From positions 1-64,000 of IMG/VR virus record IMGVR_UViG_3300025652_000047: DNA of 64,000 nucleotides; one strand, written 5' to 3'. This DNA comes from a virus. Below, one piece after another: positions 1-7,355 of the stretch (the stretch's first letter is position 1; every line of letters begins with the position of its first letter). The notes under the pieces were generated by a model. That model was not told the DNA's origin, made no database searches, and saw nothing but the letters and a program-made list of their open reading frames with translations. The position numbers and the translations under genes were made by a program.

Positions 1-12
1 GACTTCTTCATT

Positions 13-207
13 TTAAGGTATTTTTTCTAATAAGATACGTTCTCTAAATTTATTTTTTTCTTCTCTGTCATCTGTTATATAATTCAGTATGTGGCCAGCT
101 ATATGTATATATACTTTATCAGCAAATATCATAGACATGAGTGTGAGAAATAGACACAGCGGCACAACAAATGCAAATTCAAGAATAAATAATATTATTT
201 TAATCAT
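13..207 (-). CDS. Small single-pass membrane protein
   Basis: A 64-residue protein. Residues 4-30 are strongly hydrophobic and form one transmembrane helix or an uncleaved signal anchor. A short charged tail rich in Lys, Glu and Arg follows. The start overlaps the stop of the upstream 31-codon ORF in an ATGA arrangement, so the two are probably translationally coupled. I recognise no family. Its place at the end of a string of small leftward genes suggests an early accessory role, but no function can be assigned. Confidence 0.55.
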   Translation of the reverse strand: MIKIILFILEFAFVVPLCLFLTLMSMIFADKVYIHIAGHILNYITDDREEKNKFRERILLEKIP

Positions 208-299
208 AGTTTTTTAGTTTTTCTTACATAAAATGCGTCTCCTAATCTACTTTCCCATCTACCTTTGCTTATTATGTAAATATTATATTTCGGATTCAT
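204..299 (-). pseudogene. Short ORF resembling the N-terminus of a phage glycosyltransferase-like protein
   Basis: A 31-codon ORF starts inside the end of the 283-534 gene and ends with an ATGA overlap onto the next gene. Its residues 3-18 (YNIYIISKGRWESRL with a Pro-Lys lead) resemble the opening strand of a phage GREB1/TET-associated glycosyltransferase-like family. In that family SKGRW-x-S is followed by about 200 more residues. Here the reading ends 13 residues later in a basic tail. I infer a truncated remnant or a retained N-terminal micro-protein. Family recognition is from memory of motif shape only. Confidence 0.4.
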
Positions 300-534
300 C
301 TTTATTGTAGTATTTTTTTTCAGAAAATGCAGAACGGTTTAATTTTGGAAACCAGTAATTTTCCTTAGATTTTTTTACATCTTGATTTATCAACTCACTA
401 AATGCAATCATATCATTTTTAGTTTTGAAATGAAGTTTAATAGTGTGTAATGGTATTTCAGGTTTCATTGAAAATGAGGGCATATCTTGCCATTCCTCAT
501 CCCAAAAGTCTTTATCATCAAATAATTTATTCAT
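283..534 (-). CDS. Conserved phage protein of unknown function
   Basis: An 83-residue protein with an acidic, Trp-rich N-terminus (FWDEEWQDMP at about 10-19). A short alpha/beta segment follows, in which IKLHFKTKNDMIAF leads to SELINQ and then NYWFP. This layout (hydrophobic strand, acidic pair, Phe, then Leu-Ile-x-Gln and Trp-Phe-Pro) resembles small phage proteins often found beside the glycosyltransferase-like family suspected at 204-299. No catalytic motif is visible and the function is unknown. Confidence 0.6.
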   Translation of the reverse strand: MNKLFDDKDFWDEEWQDMPSFSMKPEIPLHTIKLHFKTKNDMIAFSELINQDVKKSKENYWFPKLNRSAFSEKKYYNKDESEI

Positions 535-648
535 GTGTTTTTGTTTTCTAATTAGTAAAAAAGACTGCGTACATTAGCGTAATCATAACATGGTGTTTGA
601 TGCTATAAATTTATGAAAAATAAATTTCCATCACAATACACTTGTTCG

Positions 649-831
649 TTATCTGCAATCTATTTTTTGCCCACTATCCTTAATTAGTTCATATAGAGAT
701 ACTATTCCTTGCTCTATGTTTTTACGTCTTGTAGCATGGAAGTAAGACTCTTTAGTCTTATAACCAAAGAACTTGGCTATATCCTTATTGGTTATGCCAA
801 GTTCTTTTTTGATTTTCCTTATTGCCATCAT
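649..831 (-). CDS. XRE/Cro-like helix-turn-helix protein
   Basis: I chose the ATG that overlaps the upstream stop as ATGA, giving 60 residues. The longer ORF adds an unsupported 14-residue extension inside the neighbouring gene. The segment AIRKIKKELGITNKDIAKFF looks like helices 1-3 of an XRE/Cro HTH, followed by a Tyr-rich recognition region and a short C-terminal helix. A small DNA-binding regulator is the likely role. It is cotranscribed with the 167-codon gene upstream and so probably shares its promoter. Confidence 0.6.
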   Translation of the reverse strand: MMAIRKIKKELGITNKDIAKFFGYKTKESYFHATRRKNIEQGIVSLYELIKDSGQKIDCR

Positions 832-1331
832 ATAGCACATGAAGTTAAAGCGATTGTTTGACCATTCACCCACTGACTATAAGTCAATCCCTTTGGGTTC
901 TTGAAAGACAAATAGTCTTTCTTGCATTGAGCTGCAAACTTTTCAAAACTCCAACCCTTGTATGCGTGACGTACAGCGATGAATAATGCTTTGACATCAT
1001 CAATATCAATAGACATATTGATACTTGGATCGTCTGCACTTGGATTTGCACCCAAAGCATAAATGCGTCTCTCAGCATCTACCAACGGGCTACATGGTGA
1101 ACTCAACTTAGAGAAGTTCTTGTAGAACATTCTACCAAATAAATCCAAATCCTTTTTGGTTTCACAATCACCAGAAAGAATGCACGTTGCATAATGAAAA
1201 GCTAATAGCTCTTCTTTAGCATTACCAATGTGACCATTGTCTAACACATAAACAATGTCATTAAGAATCTCCATGTGAGAATCCATAGAATCAAGAAGAG
1301 AAGAAACTGAAGAAGAGAAAGAATAAGCCAT
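828..1331 (-). CDS. Unknown 167-residue protein, GC-richer than its neighbours
   Basis: I use the ATG giving MAYSFSSS, which sits behind an AT-rich leader and downstream of a well-matched promoter. An upstream in-frame ATG would add 22 residues that overlap the leader. The protein has a Ser-rich N-terminus and a mostly helical body containing the segments HMEILNDIVYVLDN and DDVKALFIAVRHAYKGWSFE. Codon use is noticeably GC-richer than in flanking genes. It has its own promoter and stands first in a two-gene unit with the HTH protein. I recognise no family. Confidence 0.65.
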   Translation of the reverse strand: MAYSFSSSVSSLLDSMDSHMEILNDIVYVLDNGHIGNAKEELLAFHYATCILSGDCETKKDLDLFGRMFYKNFSKLSSPCSPLVDAERRIYALGANPSADDPSINMSIDIDDVKALFIAVRHAYKGWSFEKFAAQCKKDYLSFKNPKGLTYSQWVNGQTIALTSCAI

Positions 1332-1394
1332 AATAAAAGAATTAAAAAGTAACTTGGCAATATTGCCGATATGATTATCTTTATAACCATGATT

Positions 1395-1426
1395 CAAATA
1401 TATAGTATATACTACACATAATCAAA
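1395..1426 (-). promoter_or_regulatory. Bacteroidota-type promoter
   Basis: On the minus strand the -7 element is TATATTTG (plus positions 1395-1402), an exact match to TAnnTTTG. A TTTG -33 element lies at plus 1423-1426, with a 20-base spacer. It points at the 167-residue gene starting at 1331, leaving a leader of about 55 bases. It is the best match to the host consensus noticed in the window. Confidence 0.6.
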
Positions 1427-1553
1427 TTGTTTCGACAAATAAACTTAGTATTAACTAAACTTTAACATTTCAAAGCTCCGCAACTCAAAAAAATAGACAG
1501 TAGATAACAATAGATATGATGTTCATAGGCTACGCCTACGCCACATATTATCA

Positions 1554-1577
1554 GCGTTAGCGGTAATGCGTTGCTAA
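1554..1577. terminator. Inverted repeat at gene end
   Basis: GTTAGC (1554-1559) pairs with GCTAAC (1572-1577) across a 12-base loop, overlapping the stop of the 1574-1846 gene. The flanking GC-rich stretch at 1530-1570 differs in composition from the surrounding AT-rich DNA. It is possibly a transcript end or a processing site. No long U-tract is present. Confidence 0.3.
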
Positions 1578-1846
1578 CTCATTTTGCAGCTACCCGTTAC
1601 CCATTCCATTTTTTTAACCAAGTCAGGTTTACTGAGTCCCTTCTTGCAATGGGCATTTATTAATTTCATTAAGTCGGTGTAGAAATCAGAAGCACTACCG
1701 CTAACACTCGCTAAATCCCCATCTGAGGCTAGTTTGTATTGATGGTAGTCTTCTGTAATCTTTTCCAGTTGTTTGCCTGTGTAGATTGATCTGTCAGTAT
1801 GTAGCATTATGCCGTTTACCTCAGTCATGTATTCTTTAAAAGTCAT
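1574..1846 (-). CDS. Unknown 90-residue protein
   Basis: A soluble, mainly helical small protein containing EYMTEVNGIML and DFYTDLMKLINAHCKKGLSK. It lies between a terminator-like hairpin upstream and an inverted repeat at its own end, so it may be a separate transcript. No domain is recognised. It could be an early host-takeover protein, but nothing in the sequence proves that. Confidence 0.5.
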   Translation of the reverse strand: MTFKEYMTEVNGIMLHTDRSIYTGKQLEKITEDYHQYKLASDGDLASVSGSASDFYTDLMKLINAHCKKGLSKPDLVKKMEWVTGSCKMS

Positions 1847-1889
1847 ATTCTCGTTATTTATACCGCCTCAGACGGTGTTTAGCTTTTTC

Positions 1890-1918
1890 GTTGTAAAACA
1901 TTAAAACGATTTTACAAC
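1890..1918 (-). terminator. Hairpin after 1940-2080 gene
   Basis: GTTGTAAAA (1890-1898) and TTTTACAAC (1910-1918) form a perfect 9-bp stem with an 11-base loop, just downstream of the 46-codon gene on the minus strand. It is a plausible intrinsic terminator without a strong U-tract. Confidence 0.45.
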
Positions 1919-1939
1919 AACGTGTATAAATAATAAAAA

Positions 1940-2080
1940 TTACTTACCTTTCAACTCTTTAAGTTCTTTCTGCATTTTATGTAATTCATTATTTGTGTCG
2001 GGTGTTGGGTAATCAATCATTTGTATTCTCCAAATTTCCTCTTGTATCTTTTGTTCTAATTCTTTAATTCTTTTTTTCAT
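1940..2080 (-). CDS. 46-residue coiled-coil peptide
   Basis: The start overlaps the upstream gene as ATGA. The peptide is almost entirely charged helix: KKRIKELEQKIQEEIW at the N-terminus and ELHKMQKELKELK near the C-terminus, separated by a short YPTPDT break. This fits a helical hairpin or a dimerising coiled coil. It closes an operon running from 3226 leftward and is followed by a hairpin. Function unknown. Confidence 0.5.
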   Translation of the reverse strand: MKKRIKELEQKIQEEIWRIQMIDYPTPDTNNELHKMQKELKELKGK

Positions 2081-2289
2081 AATCCTGAATGTTTATCCAT
2101 TAATGCTTCAAATACACTATAATCATAATCCATATCATTTAGTATTTCTAATTGCTCATCTGTCATAGCTACACCATCATAATCTGCACTTGATATATAT
2201 GCATCTTCAAATTCAGGGTATTGAGAAGTATCTGCTTCTACTTGTATATTACTCACTAAATCTGGATTTAATATTATTTCTTCACTCAT
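2077..2289 (-). CDS. Small very acidic protein
   Basis: A 70-residue protein with many Asp and Glu and few basic residues, for example in segments around residues 20-40 and 45-65. It overlaps both neighbours by 4 bases. Highly acidic small phage proteins can act as DNA mimics that inhibit host nucleases, but no specific family signature is visible. I therefore record only the composition and coupling. Confidence 0.55.
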   Translation of the reverse strand: MSEEIILNPDLVSNIQVEADTSQYPEFEDAYISSADYDGVAMTDEQLEILNDMDYDYSVFEALMDKHSGL

Positions 2290-2600
2290 AATTTGTTTTG
2301 TTTATATCTTTTCATTCTTGTTAATTTGCTTTGAACTTCTGTTTTATTATGACAAGTTCTGCATTCTATTAACATGTTATCTAAATCCCATGCTAATTCA
2401 CTCATAGAGGACTCCTGAGCCTCTTTTACTGAGACTAGGTGGCTACAATCCAATCTAGTATTTGAAGCATTCCTACCGCATGTTTCGCAGTAGGGGTACT
2501 CCATAGATTCCCATTTATCTCTTTTACTTTTTTTGATTTTTATATCTATCTGGGATTTCTTCCATCTTTTATCATTTGAATCTGAGTATGTGTTACTCAT
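2286..2600 (-). CDS. HNH endonuclease
   Basis: A 104-residue protein with a zinc-binding and betabeta-alpha-metal layout. CETCGR (about 38-43) supplies the first CxxC, DCSHLVSVKEA supplies the catalytic His region, and NMLIECRTCHNKTE gives the Asn, the second Cys pair and the final His typical of HNH nucleases. The lysine-rich N-terminus probably contacts DNA. It could be a free-standing homing enzyme or a packaging/recombination nuclease. Being coupled to small early genes and far from the terminase, it is more likely the former. Confidence 0.75.
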   Translation of the reverse strand: MSNTYSDSNDKRWKKSQIDIKIKKSKRDKWESMEYPYCETCGRNASNTRLDCSHLVSVKEAQESSMSELAWDLDNMLIECRTCHNKTEVQSKLTRMKRYKQNKL

Positions 2601-2621
2601 TATCCTTTGTGTTTATTTCTA

Positions 2622-2912
2622 TCATGGTTTTTCTTTTAAATTCTCTGCATCTGCATAATAGTCAATTGCATTCCAGATATGACCCATTACAGATCCATTT
2701 TGTAATGACATTTCTAGTATATCTAATGCTTCTGGTTTTGTACATTCATAGCGTTCTTGTACGTCATCTATACACCAAAGGTTTTCTAATTGGTAATAAT
2801 TTTCTTTATGCTTTGGTAATTTATCTTTTCCATGTTCAATGGTTAACATATCAAATTCTGACTTTAATAACTCTATTTGTTTTTCTGACCCTTCAAATAT
2901 TATTTTACTCAT
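2622..2912 (-). CDS. Unknown 96-residue protein
   Basis: The start chosen is the ATG overlapping the upstream stop as ATGA, giving MSKIIFEGSEKQIE. The ORF extends 12 residues further upstream, but that part lies inside the neighbour. The N-terminal half looks alpha/beta, with CIDDVQERYECTKPEALDIL in the middle and a helical C-terminus. No family is recognised. It is cotranscribed with the following HNH gene. Confidence 0.5.
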   Translation of the reverse strand: MSKIIFEGSEKQIELLKSEFDMLTIEHGKDKLPKHKENYYQLENLWCIDDVQERYECTKPEALDILEMSLQNGSVMGHIWNAIDYYADAENLKEKP

Positions 2913-3226
2913 GATAATTCTCTCTTTATAAGTGCTTCTTGAATGCAAAGGTATACAATTAAATCTCCAATTTTCTCTTCAACTTTAGCAATAGAAACTG
3001 GTTTACCAGCATCTATATCATTAAGTATATCTCTATAACTTATTCTGTGCTTTAACATAAACCCATCTAGAATCCTAGTAGGGTTTTCTTCCATTTCTTG
3101 AGCACCTTCGTCAAAATTATGGAAAGGATTATTATTTCTAACATATTCAAGACCTTTAACTACTAATAATTCTTTAGTAGATTCTAATCTATTTTCAATT
3201 ACTTCTCTAAATTCTAATTGATTCAT
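2909..3226 (-). CDS. DUF1599-like all-alpha protein
   Basis: A 105-residue helical protein. It carries the pattern KGLEYVRNNNPFHNFDEGA, later FMLKHRISYRDIL and EKIGDLIVYLCIQEAL, which resembles phage DUF1599/Nmad1-type proteins related to MazG-like nucleotide hydrolases. The conserved Glu, His and Asp positions (EY, FHNF, KH, EKxGD) are visible. It may act on nucleotides or modified bases. It is the first gene of a leftward operon just downstream of a hairpin terminator. Confidence 0.5.
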   Translation of the reverse strand: MNQLEFREVIENRLESTKELLVVKGLEYVRNNNPFHNFDEGAQEMEENPTRILDGFMLKHRISYRDILNDIDAGKPVSIAKVEEKIGDLIVYLCIQEALIKRELS

Positions 3227-3245
3227 ATTTTTATTTTTAATTAAC

Positions 3246-3275
3246 TATAGGACAACTATTTCTAGTTGCCCTATA
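3246..3275 (-). terminator. Terminator after the OMP gene
   Basis: TATAGG (3246-3251) pairs with CCTATA (3270-3275). Inside, CAACTA pairs with TAGTTG across a TTTC loop, making a 12-bp stem with one mismatch. It lies 20 bases past the stop of the outer-membrane protein gene at 3295. Confidence 0.6.
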
Positions 3276-3294
3276 ATTATTATTATTTAATGAT

Positions 3295-4707
3295 TTAATA
3301 CCCAGAGTTCTTGTTACTTTTGTACTTATAAACTTTAGGTATTACTACTTTCACATCTGCTTCACATTTACAACAGCAGTCTTCTATTTTAGCTGCTAAT
3401 GGTACAGTTCTCTGCTCAATTAACGCTATTACGTCTTCTACTGTAGTATAAGTAGGAACAATTGCTATTCCAACTGTATCAACTTTAAATCCTCTAGGTG
3501 AATAAATTTCATGATCAATACCATCTGGGAAGCTATCCCCATCACTATCCAATGTAACTCCCCTTGTACTAACTGGAAATCCTTCTATAGTATTAGGTTC
3601 TTCATCTAAGATATTAATAACGCCATCATTATCACTATCTGTAAAATCACAAATAGGTCTCTGTTTAAGATCAGATATATCATTCAAAGTAGAAGATAAA
3701 GGATTTAACCAATATAATGGCTCTGTTCTTTTATTAAAATCTCCCAAATTAAAAGATAATCTGATGTTTGTATAGTGAGCTATATCTGCATTATTAGTTT
3801 GATCAACTGCAGTTCTAAATTTAATACCATCTAAATAATCATTATCCTGTAACATTACTTGATGTTCTATACCTATGTTGAATCTTTTAGAAATTTTTCT
3901 AGATATACCCATTGAAGTAGTTAATACCACATGAAAGTTTATATCGTCCCCAAGTCTAAAGATTCCACTTTTTTTAAAACCTTCAGTTTCATAGTCTCCA
4001 TCATAAATTTCGTTTAAAGCATCTTTAATCTCAGCTCTTCCAGCTTTGGTATTAAACTTATCATTGGTCCATCCAATTGATTGTCTCAAGTTCGTGTATG
4101 GGTTACCATTTTCATCTAATAAATCTAACTTTGCTTGGTGATTGGCAAACCCTGCTCCTATAACCATGTACCAATTCCATGTGTTTCTGTGTTTATGAAA
4201 TAATATATTACCTATATTTAAAACACCTTGAATTGCTCCATATACTTGTCTAGTTTGATATTTTGGAAACCATTCTCCATCAGATAATCCTAATGAAGGG
4301 TTATAACTACTAAAAGTAGGTTCTATTAACCCACCACCTAATGAACTATGTTTAGAAGGTTGAGGATCAAATCCTGATGCTTTTCCATAGAATACATCTG
4401 CTCTAATAGAAAATGCATAATGAATTGATTTCCTCAAATGAAGACCTAATCCATAACCACCTGGAATAGCCATATCGGTATCCCCAGAAATAAAGAAATG
4501 ACCAAAGTGAACCCCAAGTTCCCAAGCATCTTTTGGTTTGGATGGATATATTGCTTCTCCTACTCTCCATTTTGCATTGTTGTCTGGGTCTACAGTCATT
4601 GAATCAGTAATAATGTCAATGGTTTTAATTGTATCACTATCTTGTGAGTAAATATTAGGGACAAATACCCCTAATACTACACACAGTAAATAAAATTGTT
4701 TTCTCAT
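3295..4707 (-). CDS. OmpA-like outer-membrane barrel protein with thrombospondin type 3 repeats
   Basis: A 470-residue protein with a signal peptide at residues 1-21 (FYLLCVVLGVFVPNIYSQ). Alternating beta-strand segments through about residue 330 fit a beta-barrel (ELGVHFGHFFISG, YGLGLHLRKSIHYAFSI, NIRLSFNLG). Two calcium-binding thrombospondin-3-type stretches follow (DSDNDGVINILDEEP and LDSDGDSFPDGID). In host OmpA proteins these lead into a peptidoglycan-binding OmpA domain. Here that domain is absent and the tail has a CCCKC cluster and a basic end. A phage gene of this type may remodel the host envelope or mask receptors. Confidence is good for an exported OMP and low for the role. Confidence 0.75.
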   Translation of the reverse strand: MRKQFYLLCVVLGVFVPNIYSQDSDTIKTIDIITDSMTVDPDNNAKWRVGEAIYPSKPKDAWELGVHFGHFFISGDTDMAIPGGYGLGLHLRKSIHYAFSIRADVFYGKASGFDPQPSKHSSLGGGLIEPTFSSYNPSLGLSDGEWFPKYQTRQVYGAIQGVLNIGNILFHKHRNTWNWYMVIGAGFANHQAKLDLLDENGNPYTNLRQSIGWTNDKFNTKAGRAEIKDALNEIYDGDYETEGFKKSGIFRLGDDINFHVVLTTSMGISRKISKRFNIGIEHQVMLQDNDYLDGIKFRTAVDQTNNADIAHYTNIRLSFNLGDFNKRTEPLYWLNPLSSTLNDISDLKQRPICDFTDSDNDGVINILDEEPNTIEGFPVSTRGVTLDSDGDSFPDGIDHEIYSPRGFKVDTVGIAIVPTYTTVEDVIALIEQRTVPLAAKIEDCCCKCEADVKVVIPKVYKYKSNKNSGY

Positions 4708-4734
4708 AAAATTATATTAAATAATTATTTTTAA

Positions 4735-4809
4735 TTAACGATTGTAATGTACTGGAGTAGGTACTGTACCTATAGTTCTCCAACGTCTTCTTCTAAACTT
4801 CCTTTTCAT
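4735..4809 (-). CDS. 24-residue arginine-rich peptide
   Basis: An ATG overlaps the upstream stop (TAATG). The peptide starts MKRKFRRRRW and ends in a Pro/Thr-rich segment, with eight basic residues among the first ten or so. Short Arg-rich proteins bind nucleic acid or are packaged with DNA, but no family can be named. Tight coupling and codon continuity argue that it is translated. Confidence 0.45.
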   Translation of the reverse strand: MKRKFRRRRWRTIGTVPTPVHYNR

Positions 4810-5063
4810 TAGTTTCTAATCTTAAAATACTCTCCTTTGAAAGCTAATGCTAATGTATTATTAGGGCTTACACTGATCTTTCTACCGTCTTTAGTCTTAA
4901 ATCTCATATTCCCTAACTCATTTTGTAAGTTATTTAAATAAGGTTTTACAGTTTCAAATCTATTTCTACCTGCTTTTGTTGTAAAAGCAATATCAAATTG
5001 TTTACTACCGTTTTCTTTAATCATATTAACGGCTCTTGTTCTTCTAATGTACTTAATTTTCAT
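4809..5063 (-). CDS. Unknown small basic protein
   Basis: An 84-residue protein, strongly basic at the N-terminus (KIKYIRRTR). A segment resembling a two-strand plus helix fold follows (FDIAFTTKAGRNRFETVKPY). The gene feeds directly into the Arg-rich 24-codon peptide by start/stop overlap. Possibly nucleic-acid binding by composition. No recognised family. Confidence 0.5.
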   Translation of the reverse strand: MKIKYIRRTRAVNMIKENGSKQFDIAFTTKAGRNRFETVKPYLNNLQNELGNMRFKTKDGRKISVSPNNTLALAFKGEYFKIRN

Positions 5064-5074
5064 TGTTTATATAT

Positions 5075-5476
5075 TTATTTTTTTAAAAAATAAGACCTTT
5101 GGAGGTAACCTGCTCCATGTCTTGGGTTTGTATACTCTATATATTCTACTTTTAATTCGTTTAAAGCATTACATAATTCAGTTGTATAATAATCTTGACC
5201 TACTTGTATTAAATAAGCACCGCAATCATAAGTACTATATGAATTTGCTTTTTGTTCTGGAGTTACTAAAGTATCTTGCATAAATTCAAGTATCTCTTTC
5301 CAGTCTGACCTATTTTTTGCATTAACCCAATTATAAAATTCAAATAACCCACATCCTCCTTTTGGGTTATTAGTTTCTCCTATTGTATAGTCAGTTTCTT
5401 CTTCTCTTATTAAAAAATTAGTATGCCATCTACCTTTAGTAGTTTTTTCTTTAACGTATTTAGATACTTTCTCCAT
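5075..5476 (-). CDS. Unknown 133-residue protein
   Basis: A soluble alpha/beta protein with scattered Cys (GGCGLFEFYNW, YDCGAY) and a central helix EILEFMQDTLVTPEQK. No recognised catalytic motif. It sits between ribonucleotide reductase genes upstream and small basic genes downstream, and overlaps its upstream neighbour by 17 bases. A nucleotide-metabolism or regulatory accessory is possible but unproven. Confidence 0.5.
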   Translation of the reverse strand: MEKVSKYVKEKTTKGRWHTNFLIREEETDYTIGETNNPKGGCGLFEFYNWVNAKNRSDWKEILEFMQDTLVTPEQKANSYSTYDCGAYLIQVGQDYYTTELCNALNELKVEYIEYTNPRHGAGYLQRSYFLKK

Positions 5477-5699
5477 TTTTTATTAGTTTTTTATATTCTT
5501 CAACTATAACTTCTTTCCTTATTTTACACCTATGTGGAGTAAATAATCCTGCAGCATCTGGTTCTAAGAACCTTTTTTGTATCTGAGGGATATAATTGAA
5601 TTTTAATTGGTAATATATTTCTAACATAGATACTAACTCTATGTCTTCATCATCTCTAGCCTTATTAATTCTAAGACTAATTGCTTTTCTATCTGTCAT
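5460..5699 (-). CDS. Unknown 79-residue helical protein
   Basis: A charged, mainly helical protein (SLRINKARDDEDIELVSMLE near the N-terminus, VIVEEYKKLIKN near the C-terminus). It begins three bases after nrdA ends, so it belongs to the same operon. No family is recognised. Confidence 0.5.
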   Translation of the reverse strand: MTDRKAISLRINKARDDEDIELVSMLEIYYQLKFNYIPQIQKRFLEPDAAGLFTPHRCKIRKEVIVEEYKKLIKNGESI

Positions 5700-5702
5700 A
5701 AA

Positions 5703-7355
5703 TTAACTTTCACATGCTATACAAGAGTTTATTTCTCTAGCAAAATTCTGAGCTTCAGACTCTCCTATTTGGTAATATAATGTTTTTACACCTTCTTTCC
5801 AAGCTGTAATATACAATTGATTAATATCTTTTATAGATATATCATCATGTATACTTAAATTTAAACTTTGGGATTGATCTATAAACTTCTGTCTTTGTGC
5901 AGCTTGAGTTATTATTTCCATAGGACTAATTTCTACAAAGCTTTTAAATACTTCTTTATTAGGAATATCTAAATGCTGTACAGAACCATTATTATCAAGT
6001 ATAGACTTCCATATAGTAGGTGTATTCTTACCTATAGATTCTAAATGTCTAAGTAATGTAGGATTTTTGTATACTGATTTTACTTTAGCAGTATCCTTTA
6101 CAAAGTAATTAGAAGTTATAGGTTCTATACCTAACGATACTTGTCCAAGTATAAAGCTAGAACTCTTAGTAGGTGCAATAGCCATAGTAGTTGTATTTGC
6201 TCTACCTTCAATATAACTATTACTTATTCCTAATTCTGTATGACAATACTCAGAAGCTTTATAGGAGTCTTTCTTTAGGGTTTTAAATACTTCTTGGTTA
6301 AATTGTTTAGCTTTTATAGATTCAAACTCTATAAAATGCTCTTGTAAGTAACTATGGTATCCTAAAACTCCTATTCCAATTGCTCTATGGTTCTCTGCAA
6401 ATCTTACTGCTCTACCCATTCCTGGTAAATTCTTAGCTTTATTAATAAAATCTTGCATTACTGCATTTAAAAATAAAGTATAACAATGAATAGCATTTGT
6501 ATCTTTTATTTCATCCCAATGTAGTAAATTAATACTACCTAAGCAACATACAAATGATTCATCTATATTACTAGGTAAACATATTTCTGAACAAAGATTA
6601 GATGCTAGTATAATTTCCTCTTTATAAGGACTATTATCATTTACATTATCTTTGAAAAATATATAAGGGTAGCCTACTTCTTTTCTGCTTTCTATTAACT
6701 TAGCCCATACTACTCTTGAATGCTGATCTCCAGCTATCATCTTTTCCATAAAAGAATTCCCTACACATATACCATGTTGTAAATTCTGTATATCATTACC
6801 TTCTTTTCCAATATCTAAAAATTCTAGTATATCGTCATGTTCAATATCTAAATATATAGCACAAGCCCCTCTACGAGCTTCAGCCTGCTTACATTTATCT
6901 ATTATGGTATCAAATATATGGGAATAGTGTGTAGGACCGTCAGCAAGCCCTCCTGTGCTAATAGGAGTACCTCTAGGTCTAATTGCAGATACATATGCAG
7001 ATGTACCTCCTCCATACTTAGACATCATTCCTAATTCTCTACCCATATTAAGGATAGAATCTAAAGAATCATCACAGTAAGAACCATAGCAGCTAATAGC
7101 TAGTCCATCTTTCCTACCAAAGTTAGTCCATACAGGAGTACTAAAGGAATAATATCCTAAACTTGCGTAATTATAAAATTCAGTTACAAAAGATTGTCCT
7201 AATCCAAGTATGGAAGCTGCATTTTCAGCCATATCTTGAATTCTGGATTCACCTGTTTCATTTTCTTTTAAGTATCCTCTACTTAAAAAAGTTCTACTCT
7301 CTTCATTTAACCAGTAGAATGGCTTTCTGTCTTTATTAATCATCGAATAAGTCAT
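5703..7355 (-). CDS. nrdA: Ribonucleotide reductase large (alpha) subunit
   Basis: A 550-residue class I alpha subunit that reduces ribonucleoside diphosphates with NrdB. It is shorter than cellular NrdA (about 750) and lacks the N-terminal ATP-cone allosteric domain, as many phage enzymes do. Visible motifs are the first active-site Cys (ISCYGSYCDD), the catalytic segment NLCSEICLPS, CLGSINL, the substrate loop MAIAPTKSSS and the C-terminal redox pair CIAC just before the end. It overlaps nrdB by 20 bases. The thioredoxin-like protein at 36.8 kb could reduce its C-terminal cysteines. Confidence 0.93.
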   Translation of the reverse strand: MTYSMINKDRKPFYWLNEESRTFLSRGYLKENETGESRIQDMAENAASILGLGQSFVTEFYNYASLGYYSFSTPVWTNFGRKDGLAISCYGSYCDDSLDSILNMGRELGMMSKYGGGTSAYVSAIRPRGTPISTGGLADGPTHYSHIFDTIIDKCKQAEARRGACAIYLDIEHDDILEFLDIGKEGNDIQNLQHGICVGNSFMEKMIAGDQHSRVVWAKLIESRKEVGYPYIFFKDNVNDNSPYKEEIILASNLCSEICLPSNIDESFVCCLGSINLLHWDEIKDTNAIHCYTLFLNAVMQDFINKAKNLPGMGRAVRFAENHRAIGIGVLGYHSYLQEHFIEFESIKAKQFNQEVFKTLKKDSYKASEYCHTELGISNSYIEGRANTTTMAIAPTKSSSFILGQVSLGIEPITSNYFVKDTAKVKSVYKNPTLLRHLESIGKNTPTIWKSILDNNGSVQHLDIPNKEVFKSFVEISPMEIITQAAQRQKFIDQSQSLNLSIHDDISIKDINQLYITAWKEGVKTLYYQIGESEAQNFAREINSCIACES

